Assembly: GCA_900548315.1 (NCBI GenBank)
Contig: URJU01000112.1
Coordinates: forward strand, 1-7,347
Source: an uncultured Coprococcus sp.
GTDB lineage: Bacteria > Bacillota > Clostridia > Lachnospirales > Lachnospiraceae
Length of the DNA stretch: 7,347 bases
Reading direction: 5' to 3'
Every line of letters begins with the position of its first letter. The stretch's first letter is position 1. The notes under the pieces were generated by a model that saw only the letters and a program-made list of their open reading frames with translations, was not told the origin of the DNA and made no database searches. Below, piece by piece: positions 1 through 5,928 of the stretch. A program made the translations under genes and the position numbers.

Positions 1-63
1 GGATGATAATATAAGGTGCAATTTGTTTGGAGAGGAGAGACCGATGTACAGATTCTGGTAAAA

Positions 64-123
64 AAATATGGAAAATTGTCAAGTATCTCTCGGGGAAAGA
101 GAAAACTACAATTTTCCATATTT
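64..123 (-). terminator. Long A/T-rich hairpin, possible terminator of the small leftward gene
   Basis: The arms 64-79 and 108-123 are perfectly complementary over 16 bp (AAATATGGAAAATTGT against its reverse complement). The pairing continues inward, with AGT 82-84 against ACT 105-107 and TCTCT 86-90 against AGAGA 98-102, leaving a 7-base loop CGGGGAA. Read leftward, the hairpin runs directly into seven T residues (complement of A60-A66), which is the layout of an intrinsic terminator, about 75 bases past the stop of the gene at 199-429. The stem is poor in G/C, so it may be a weak terminator. Read rightward there is no T tract. A remnant of a small inverted-repeat element cannot be excluded. 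Confidence 0.45.
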
Positions 124-198
124 ATATATTGTGATATTATGTTGTTGTAAGTTGTTATAGAACTGATAACATGAAAAGTCGTGTGTGTGCAAAGTGTG

Positions 199-429
199 TT
201 ATCCCTGGAGAGGAGTAACTTTCAGCCCTTTATACAGTTTAGTATAAAGGTTTCGTTCATCTGTATATAGCATAACACCACGGGCATCGCGGACTATGTA
301 TGCATATTTGTTTTTTTGAACATTCATATAAAGAACTTCGTCAACGTTAAGCTCTTTTGCTTTAACCTTGGCAGCACTGACGCTTAGCGGTTCTAGTTTG
401 TATTTTTTGATTGCCTGCTGAACGGTCAT
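199..429 (-). CDS. Small basic protein of unknown function (76 aa)
   Basis: I do not recognise this protein and assign no function. It is 76 residues long and strongly basic (11 Lys and 3 Arg against 7 acidic residues). It has seven tyrosines and no Cys, His, Trp or Phe. There is no signal peptide or membrane segment, so it is probably cytoplasmic. Residues about 3-30 look helical and amphipathic. Residues about 31-70 alternate hydrophobic and charged residues (EVLYMNV, YAYIVRD, GVMLYTDE), suggesting a small beta-sheet. That it is a real gene is supported by a GGAGGTG ribosome binding site (436-442, minus strand) six bases before the ATG and a near-consensus promoter at 482-510. It is transcribed away from queH and appears monocistronic. 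It could be a nucleic-acid-binding or regulatory small protein because of its charge, but that is only inference. Confidence 0.72.
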   Translation of the reverse strand: MTVQQAIKKYKLEPLSVSAAKVKAKELNVDEVLYMNVQKNKYAYIVRDARGVMLYTDERNLYTKLYKGLKVTPLQG

Positions 430-481
430 AATCTACACCTCCATTAATAAATGATCGTAACGTGCTTTAGTAACTATCTAC

Positions 482-510
482 AGTATATTGTAAAGAAATA
501 ACAAAGTCAA
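482..510 (-). promoter_or_regulatory. Sigma-A-type promoter of the small leftward gene
   Basis: On the minus strand the -35 box TTGACT (complement of 505-510) and the -10 box TATACT (complement of 482-487) are separated by exactly 17 bases. Each differs from consensus at one position. Transcription would start near 475, giving a leader of about 45 bases before the ATG at 429. This is the best promoter match in the window. Confidence 0.75.
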
Positions 511-532
511 CTGGTAAATGTGCACAAACGTA

Positions 533-565
533 CAAAAAAACACCGGATGCTAAAAAAAGCGGTGT
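533..565 (-). terminator. Minus-strand terminator-like hairpin in the divergent intergenic region
   Basis: ACACCG (540-545) and CGGTGT (560-565) pair over 6 bp. An alternative fold adds GCT 549-551 with AGC 558-560. On the minus strand the stem is followed at once by seven T residues (complement of A534-A540), as in an intrinsic terminator. There is no minus-strand gene to its right that would need one, because queH lies there on the plus strand. It may shield the promoter at 482-510 from antisense readthrough, or the similarity may be chance in A/T-rich DNA. The right arm touches the -10 box proposed for queH. Confidence 0.35.
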
Positions 566-566
566 G

Positions 567-572
567 TATAAT
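567..572 (+). promoter_or_regulatory. Candidate -10 box for queH
   Basis: TATAAT is a perfect -10 hexamer, preceded by TGTG (563-566), which resembles the TRTG motif of Gram-positive promoters but is one base too close. No convincing -35 box lies 16-19 bases upstream. Initiation near 579 would leave a leader of under 20 bases, with the ribosome binding site AGGAG at 582-586. The candidate is supported only by the -10 match and its place. Confidence 0.4.
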
Positions 573-595
573 AGACAAAAAAGGAGAGAATATTA

Positions 596-1243
596 ATGCA
601 AAATGCAAATTATTATCAAATGATGGAAAGTCAATTGTCACGGATATGTGGTGAAAATACACAAACAAATAAAAAAAGACTTTTGCTGCACTGTTGTTGT
701 GCGCCGTGTTCAAGTCATTGTCTTTCAGTTCTTGCAGAGTATTTCTATATAACAGCATATTTTTATAATCCAAACATAACTGAATACAATGAGTACATAA
801 AAAGATTTGATGAACTTAACAGGTTTGTACATGAGGTGTATGTTCAGGGGGTGGATGTGGAACTTGCAGAGTATGAACCGGAGGTGTTTCTTGATATGGC
901 AAAGGGTAGGGAGGACCTTCCTGAGAGAGGAGCGAGGTGCTATGACTGCTATATGCTCAGATTGGACAAGAGTGCATCATATGCAAAGGAACACGGGTAT
1001 GATATATTTACGACAACGTTATCCATAAGTCCCCATAAAAATGTACAGTGGCTAAATGAGATAGGAGAGTTTGTGAGCAGGAAGTACGATATAGAATATT
1101 TGTTTAACGATTTTAAAAAGAAAGATGGATATAGACATTCAATCCAGCTTTCTAAGGAATATGGACTATATAGACAGAATTTCTGTGGATGCGAGTTCAG
1201 TAAAAAAGCAGCAGAGGAAAGAGACAAATTGAATAAAAAATAA
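596..1243 (+). CDS. queH: Epoxyqueuosine reductase QueH
   Basis: QueH (formerly DUF208) reduces epoxyqueuosine in tRNA to queuosine, the final step of queuosine modification at the wobble base of GUN-anticodon tRNAs. It replaces the cobalamin-dependent QueG. At 215 residues the length is normal. The family signature is present: LLLHCCCAPCSSHC at residues 29-42, FYNPNITEYNEYIKR after it, CYDCYMLRL with Cys115 and Cys118, TTLSISPHKN, and a C-terminal FCGCEFS with Cys197 and Cys199. The conserved cysteines bind the unusual 4Fe-4S plus iron cofactor known from the Thermotoga enzyme. The usual HSCCAPC reads HCCCAPC here, adding one cysteine. AGGAG at 582-586 sits nine bases before the chosen ATG. 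The first 28 residues are a helical extension common in Firmicutes homologues. The gene seems to stand alone, with no other queuosine genes or preQ1 riboswitch nearby. Confidence 0.95.
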   Translation: MQNANYYQMMESQLSRICGENTQTNKKRLLLHCCCAPCSSHCLSVLAEYFYITAYFYNPNITEYNEYIKRFDELNRFVHEVYVQGVDVELAEYEPEVFLDMAKGREDLPERGARCYDCYMLRLDKSASYAKEHGYDIFTTTLSISPHKNVQWLNEIGEFVSRKYDIEYLFNDFKKKDGYRHSIQLSKEYGLYRQNFCGCEFSKKAAEERDKLNKK

Positions 1244-1302
1244 TGAATAAAAATCCTGTTTTTTGTCGCTAACACAAAAATAAAAAATATCCTGAAAAAA
1301 TA

Positions 1303-1341
1303 TTGTGCCACATTGTCAAATGTGGTAGTATTTATTAAATT
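1303..1341 (+). promoter_or_regulatory. Candidate carA promoter with overlapping 18-bp palindrome
   Basis: CCACATT (1308-1314) and AATGTGG (1319-1325) form an 18-bp palindrome around GTCA. Two overlapping promoter readings are possible. One is TTGTCA (1313-1318), 17 bases, then TAAATT (1336-1341). The other is TTGTGC (1303-1308), 17 bases, then an extended -10 TGgTAGTAT (1323-1331). Either puts the palindrome on the -35 box or in the spacer, where a repressor could act. As RNA it would be a tight hairpin, followed by the only moderately T-rich TAGTATTTATT, so it could instead help end queH transcription. The start site would be near 1338-1348, leaving a carA leader of about 90-100 bases. Confidence 0.4.
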
Positions 1342-1359
1342 AAGAAAAAAGAGGTCAAT

Positions 1360-1406
1360 AAATGTGGGTTATCTCAAGCATATCCCTGTTTTCACTCTTT
1401 TTTTTT
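1360..1406 (+). promoter_or_regulatory. carA leader: second AAATGTGG copy, weak hairpin and T9 tract
   Basis: AAATGTGG at 1360-1367 repeats exactly the sequence at 1318-1325, with 42 bases between equivalent positions. Directly overlapping it, GGGTTAT (1366-1372) can pair with ATATCCC (1380-1386) with one mismatch around a 7-base loop. TGTTTTCACTC and nine T residues (1398-1406) follow. This resembles a weak attenuator ahead of carA. I could not find the PyrR-binding loop consensus. Attenuation is inference and the hairpin is weak. Confidence 0.3.
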
Positions 1407-1439
1407 GAGCAAAAATAGAAAAATGAAAGGAATACGATT

Positions 1440-2513
1440 ATGAAAGCTTTTTTGATACTTGAAGACGGACACGTATTTGAAGGTAAAAGTATTGGATCAA
1501 CTGATGAGATAATCAGTGAGATCGTGTTCAATACTTCAATGACCGGCTATCTGGAAATCCTTACAGATCCATCATATGCAGGGCAGTCGGTTTGTATGAC
1601 ATATCCGCTTATAGGCAACTATGGTATATGCAGAGAGGATATGGAGGCTGGCAGACCTTGGCAGTCAGGATTCATTGTTAGAGAGCTGTGCAAGACTCCT
1701 AGCAATTTCAGAAGCGAGATGACCATAAACGAATTTCTTGTTGAGAATAATATAACTGGTATAGAGGGAATCGACACCAGAACACTTACCAAGATTCTCA
1801 GAAAAAATGGTACCATGAGAGGTATGATAACAACTGATGAGAATTACGATCTTGATGAGTGCATGAAGCGTATAAAGGCATGGAAGATGGGACATGTTGT
1901 TCTAGATGTTACGTGCAAAGAAAAAATGTTCTATCCTGGTGATGGATTCAAGGTTGCAGTCATTGATCTCGGTGTCAAGAAGAACATCGTCAAGTCACTC
2001 CTTGCAAGAGGTTGTCAGGTCACAGTATATCCTGCAGAGACACCTGCTGAAGAGATCATCGCAGACGCTCCGGACGGAATCATGCTTACAAATGGCCCTG
2101 GAGATCCAAAGGAGTGTAAGGTCACAATAGCTCAGGTAAAGAAACTTTTTGATACAGATATTCCAATTTTTGCAATATGTCTTGGACATCAGCTTATGGC
2201 ACTTGCCAACGGCGGAGATACAGAGAAGATGAAGTACGGTCACAGAGGCGCAAATCATCCTGTAAGAGATATGAAGACAGGCAAAGTATATATTTCAACA
2301 CAGAACCATGGATATATGGTCAAGGAGGACAGCCTTGACAGAAAGATCGCAGAGGTCAGCTTTGTCAATGTAAATGATGGAACAGTAGAGGGCGTTCATT
2401 ATCTCGGAAAGAATGCTCAGACAGTCCAGTTCCATCCGGAGGCATGTGCAGGTCCGCTGGATACAGATTCACTGTTTGATACATTTATGAATATGATGGA
2501 GGTGTCAAAGTAA
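1440..2513 (+). CDS. carA: Carbamoyl phosphate synthetase small (glutaminase) subunit
   Basis: CarA hydrolyses glutamine and passes ammonia through a tunnel to CarB, which makes carbamoyl phosphate for pyrimidine and arginine synthesis in the cytoplasm. The protein has 357 residues, slightly shorter than the 382 of E. coli. Residues 1-150 form the CarA-specific N-terminal domain (FEGKSIGS, TGYLEILTDPSYAGQ, YPLIGNYGI, GIDTRTLTK). About 170-357 form the class I glutamine amidotransferase domain, with NGPGDP, the nucleophile Cys247 in AICLGHQ, and His332 and Glu334 in QFHPEA. All three catalytic residues are present. An AAAGGA site (1426-1431) lies eight bases before the ATG. The stop TAA overlaps the carB ATG by one base, so the two subunits are translationally coupled. 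Because carB follows directly and no other pyr or arg genes are visible, the window does not show whether the enzyme is tied to one pathway. Confidence 0.97.
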   Translation: MKAFLILEDGHVFEGKSIGSTDEIISEIVFNTSMTGYLEILTDPSYAGQSVCMTYPLIGNYGICREDMEAGRPWQSGFIVRELCKTPSNFRSEMTINEFLVENNITGIEGIDTRTLTKILRKNGTMRGMITTDENYDLDECMKRIKAWKMGHVVLDVTCKEKMFYPGDGFKVAVIDLGVKKNIVKSLLARGCQVTVYPAETPAEEIIADAPDGIMLTNGPGDPKECKVTIAQVKKLFDTDIPIFAICLGHQLMALANGGDTEKMKYGHRGANHPVRDMKTGKVYISTQNHGYMVKEDSLDRKIAEVSFVNVNDGTVEGVHYLGKNAQTVQFHPEACAGPLDTDSLFDTFMNMMEVSK

Positions 2514-5500
2514 TGCCAAAGAATCCTAATATAAAAAAGGTTGTAGTTATTGGATCGGGTCCTATAGTCATAGGTCAGGCTGCTGAGTTTGATTACGCTG
2601 GTACACAGGCATGTCGTTCCCTGAAGGAAGAGGGACTGTGCGTTGTCCTCATTAACTCAAATCCTGCAACGATCATGACAGATAAGGATATAGCTGATAA
2701 GGTATACATTGAGCCTCTTACTGTAGACGTGGTAAAGGCTATTATTGAGAAGGAGAAACCGGACAGCCTTTTGCCGACACTTGGTGGTCAGGCCGCCCTC
2801 AACATCGCCATGGAACTTGATGAGTCAGGTTTCCTGAGAGATCATGATGTGCTTCTTATAGGAACATCATCGACGACGATCAAGAAGGCCGAGGACAGAC
2901 TTGAGTTCAAGAAGACCATGGAGAAGATCCATGAGCCTGTAGCACCTTCGGAGGTCGTTACAACTGTCCAGGGAGGTCTCAACTTCGTAAAGAAGATCGG
3001 ATATCCTGTAGTTCTCCGTCCGGCTTATACACTTGGTGGTTCGGGTGGTGGTATCGCCAATAACGAGGAAGAGTTCAAGGAGATCCTCATGAACGGTCTC
3101 AGACTTTCACGTGTCGGACAGGTCCTTGTCGAGAGGTGTATTGCCGGTTGGAAGGAGATTGAGTACGAGGTTATGCGTGACGGAAACGGAACGTGTATAA
3201 CCGTATGTAACATGGAGAACCTTGATCCTGTCGGAGTACACACTGGAGACTCTATAGTCGTGGCTCCATCACAGACACTTGGTGACAAGGAGTACCAGAT
3301 GCTCAGAAGCTCAGCACTGAACATTATCTCAGAGCTCAACATCAAGGGTGGATGTAACGTTCAGTTTGCCCTGAATCCTAATTCTTTTGAGTACTGTGTT
3401 ATCGAGGTAAACCCAAGAGTTTCAAGATCATCAGCTCTGGCATCGAAGGCAACTGGATATCCTATCGCTAAGGTTTCAGCTAAGATTGCTCTTGGATACA
3501 ATCTGGATGAGATTAAGAATGCTATCACAAAGAAGACATATGCCAGCTTTGAGCCGGCACTTGACTATGTGGTTGTAAAGATACCTAGACTTCCATTTGA
3601 TAAATTTATCGCTGCCGATCATGATCTGACAACACAGATGAAGGCGACCGGCGAGGTTATGAGTATCTGTACAAACTTTGAGGGCGCGCTGATGAAGGCT
3701 CTCCGTTCATTGGAGCAGCACGTAGACAGTCTCTGGTCGAGCAGATACAAGGATATGACAGACGAGGAAGTTATAAAACTACTCGGACATGTGGACGACA
3801 GACGTATCTACGTTATAGCCGAGGCTATCAGACGTGGAATATCATACGATCAGATATATGATATCACCAAGATCGACAGATGGTTCATAGACAAGATACA
3901 CAATCTTGTAAAGGCTGAGAGAAAGATAATCGAGTCAAAGGGAGATATCTCCAAGGAGCTCATGAAGGAGATAAAGAGAGTTGAGTTCCCTGACAAGGTT
4001 ATCGCGAGACTTACAGGCAAGACAGAGAAAGAGATCAGACAGATGCGTTACGACTACGGCGTAACAGCGCATTTCAAGATGGTTGATACATGTGCAGCAG
4101 AGTTTGATGCCATGACCCCATACTACTATTCTTGCTTTGATTCTCTGGAGAATGAGGTTGCTGAGGATAATTCAAGAAAGAAAGTTATGGTTCTTGGATC
4201 GGGCCCTATCAGAATTGGACAGGGTATTGAGTTTGATTACTGTTCAGTTCACAGCACATGGGCATTTGAGAGAAAGGGTTATGAGACCATCATCGTCAAT
4301 AACAACCCTGAGACAGTCAGTACAGACTTTGATATAGCAGATAAGCTTTACTTTGAGCCGCTTACAGCTGAGGATGTTGAGGCTATCGTTAATCTCGAAC
4401 ACCCAGATGGAGCTGTTGTACAGTTTGGTGGACAGACAGCCATCAAGCTTACAGAGGCACTTATGGAGATGGGAGTACCTATTCTTGGAACAAGTGCAGA
4501 GAATGTAGACGCTGCGGAAGATAGAGAGCTGTTCGACGAGATTCTTGAGAAGTGCTGTATACCAAGACCTGCAGGTAAGACTGTATTTACAAGAGAGCAG
4601 GCACTTGAGGCTGCAAATGAGCTGGGCTATCCGGTTCTTGTAAGACCTTCATACGTTCTCGGTGGACAGGGAATGCAGATTGCAATTTCCGATAAGGACA
4701 TCATAGAGTTCATGGATATCATCAACAGACATACTCAGGAACACCCAATACTTGTAGATAAGTATATCATGGGTAAAGAGGTCGAGGTTGATGCTGTATG
4801 TGATGGTGATGATATACTTATCCCTGGTATCATGGAGCATGTTGAGAGAGCCGGTATACATTCAGGAGATAGTATCTCAGTATATCCTGCTCAGACGCTT
4901 TCGCCAAAGACAAAGAGAGTTATAGCTGATTACACCAAGAAACTTGCAAACAGCCTTCATGTAATCGGACTTATAAATATACAGTTCATCGCATATAATG
5001 AAGAGGTGTATGTAATAGAGGTAAATCCTCGTTCAAGCCGTACAGTTCCATATATAAGCAAGGTAACAGGAATACCTATTGTAGATCTTGCAACCCGCGT
5101 TATCACAGGCGAGAAGATCAAGGATATGGGTTATACTCCGGGACTTCAGCCAGAGTCAGAGTACTTTGCTATCAAGAAACCGGTGTTCTCATTTGAGAAG
5201 ATTAGAGGTGCTGAGATAAGTCTTGGACCTGAGATGAAGTCAACAGGAGAGTGCCTTGGTATATCGAAGAACTACAATGAGGCTCTTTATAAGGCATTCC
5301 TTGGAGCTGGAATCAATCTTCCGAAGACCAAGAAGATGATCCTCACAGTTAAGGATTCAGACAAGTTGGATGCAATCAATATAGGAAAGAGATTTGCAGC
5401 GCTTGGATACGAGATATATTCAACAAGAAGTACATGCAGAGTTCTCAATGAGAATGGAGTTCCTGCAAAGCTCATCAATAAGGTTGAGGAGCCATCACCA

Positions 5501-5719
5501 AATCTTCTTGATCTGATCCTGAGTCATGAGATAGATCTGATCATCGATACTCCGTCACAAGGTGTTGAGAGAAGTAAGGATGGATTCATCATCAGACGTC
5601 ATGCTGTTGAGACCGGTGTTACGTGTCTTACAAGTCTTGATACAGCCGACGCGCTGCTTACAAGCCTTGAGACTGCAGATACCACAAAGCTTTCGCTTGT
5701 GGATATAAGCGAGATATAA
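2513..5719 (+). CDS. carB: Carbamoyl phosphate synthetase large subunit
   Basis: CarB makes carbamoyl phosphate from bicarbonate, ammonia from CarA and two ATP. Its 1068 residues match the family (1073 in E. coli). The two homologous ATP-grasp halves are both intact. The first (1 to about 400) has IGSGPIVIGQAAEFDYAG, RPAYTLGGSGGG with Arg169 and EVNPRVSRSSALASKATG. The second (about 555-935) has LGSGPIRIGQGIEFDYC at about 561, RPSYVLGGQGM and EVNPRSSRTVPYISKVTG. The stretch between is the oligomerisation domain. Residues about 942-1068 are the allosteric MGS-like domain that binds UMP, IMP or ornithine-linked signals in E. coli. Thr971, Thr974 and Lys990 align with E. coli Thr974, Thr977 and Lys993, but the usual ATxGT loop reads STRST. 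The ribosome binding site GGAGGTG (2498-2504) lies inside the end of carA. Start and one-base overlap are unambiguous. Confidence 0.98.
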   Translation: MPKNPNIKKVVVIGSGPIVIGQAAEFDYAGTQACRSLKEEGLCVVLINSNPATIMTDKDIADKVYIEPLTVDVVKAIIEKEKPDSLLPTLGGQAALNIAMELDESGFLRDHDVLLIGTSSTTIKKAEDRLEFKKTMEKIHEPVAPSEVVTTVQGGLNFVKKIGYPVVLRPAYTLGGSGGGIANNEEEFKEILMNGLRLSRVGQVLVERCIAGWKEIEYEVMRDGNGTCITVCNMENLDPVGVHTGDSIVVAPSQTLGDKEYQMLRSSALNIISELNIKGGCNVQFALNPNSFEYCVIEVNPRVSRSSALASKATGYPIAKVSAKIALGYNLDEIKNAITKKTYASFEPALDYVVVKIPRLPFDKFIAADHDLTTQMKATGEVMSICTNFEGALMKALRSLEQHVDSLWSSRYKDMTDEEVIKLLGHVDDRRIYVIAEAIRRGISYDQIYDITKIDRWFIDKIHNLVKAERKIIESKGDISKELMKEIKRVEFPDKVIARLTGKTEKEIRQMRYDYGVTAHFKMVDTCAAEFDAMTPYYYSCFDSLENEVAEDNSRKKVMVLGSGPIRIGQGIEFDYCSVHSTWAFERKGYETIIVNNNPETVSTDFDIADKLYFEPLTAEDVEAIVNLEHPDGAVVQFGGQTAIKLTEALMEMGVPILGTSAENVDAAEDRELFDEILEKCCIPRPAGKTVFTREQALEAANELGYPVLVRPSYVLGGQGMQIAISDKDIIEFMDIINRHTQEHPILVDKYIMGKEVEVDAVCDGDDILIPGIMEHVERAGIHSGDSISVYPAQTLSPKTKRVIADYTKKLANSLHVIGLINIQFIAYNEEVYVIEVNPRSSRTVPYISKVTGIPIVDLATRVITGEKIKDMGYTPGLQPESEYFAIKKPVFSFEKIRGAEISLGPEMKSTGECLGISKNYNEALYKAFLGAGINLPKTKKMILTVKDSDKLDAINIGKRFAALGYEIYSTRSTCRVLNENGVPAKLINKVEEPSPNLLDLILSHEIDLIIDTPSQGVERSKDGFIIRRHAVETGVTCLTSLDTADALLTSLETADTTKLSLVDISEI

Positions 5720-5814
5720 GAATCTGTAACCCCGGTGCTGTGTTCGGATTTTATATATCCAATCAAGAATATGTGTGCAAATACATCAAAAACTGTGTGG
5801 TTAAATAGATAAAA

Positions 5815-5866
5815 AATGGGGCAAAATGATAAACAATGTTAAAAAGGGTTGTCATTTTGCCTCATT
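5815..5866. terminator. Long hairpin after carB, probable weak or bidirectional terminator
   Basis: AATGGGGCAAAATGA (5815-5829) pairs with TCATTTTGCCTCATT (5852-5866) over 15 positions, with one G-U wobble. The fold can extend a few more pairs inward (5830-5832 with 5849-5851), leaving a loop of about 16 bases. It lies about 95 bases past the carB stop and about 60 before the next gene. Rightward, the following CAATTTATGCTTAT is only mildly T-rich. Leftward, the hairpin is followed by a T6 tract (complement of A811-816 of the 5000 block, that is 5811-5816, partly in the stem). It most likely ends or processes carAB transcripts, but the T tract is not classical on that strand. Confidence 0.5.
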
Positions 5867-5928
5867 CAATTTATGCTTATGGGCGAGTGAGATTTATTTG
5901 AGATTTTTATAGAAAAACGAGGTGAAAT

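Noticed and set aside
1..61. Possible 3' end of a rightward gene entering from the left edge (open frame ending in TAA at 59-61, last residues GEERPMYRFW)
   Set aside because: Only about 19 codons are visible, the other two forward frames also close within 14 bases, and the ending matches no family I know. A GGAGAGGAGAG stretch followed by ATG at 44 gives only a 5-codon frame.
490..595. preQ1 riboswitch upstream of queH
   Set aside because: The A-rich stretch and small hairpin recall a class I preQ1 aptamer, but the required loop sequences and pseudoknot arrangement cannot be found, and the putative transcription start lies downstream of most of it.
507..773. 88-codon minus-strand open frame over the queH start
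   Set aside because: It overlaps queH in antisense, has low-complexity Phe-rich composition, no ribosome binding site and no family resemblance; it is a shadow of the A/T-rich gene.
1259..1280. Hairpin TTTTTGT...ACAAAAA just after queH as its terminator
   Set aside because: The 7-bp stem has one G-C pair and is followed by A residues, not T, so it would not terminate rightward transcription.
3025..3345. 106-codon minus-strand open frame inside carB
   Set aside because: Antisense to the conserved first ATP-grasp domain of CarB; no start signals and an arbitrary composition.
5720..5760. Terminator immediately after carB (CCG...CGG followed by ATTTTATATAT)
   Set aside because: Only 3-4 contiguous pairs can form, which is too weak; the 5815-5866 hairpin is the better candidate.
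5880..5928. Promoter for the pyrophosphatase gene (TATAGA at 5908-5913)
   Set aside because: No -35 box at a proper distance (GAGTGA at 17 bases), and the start would fall on the ribosome binding site.
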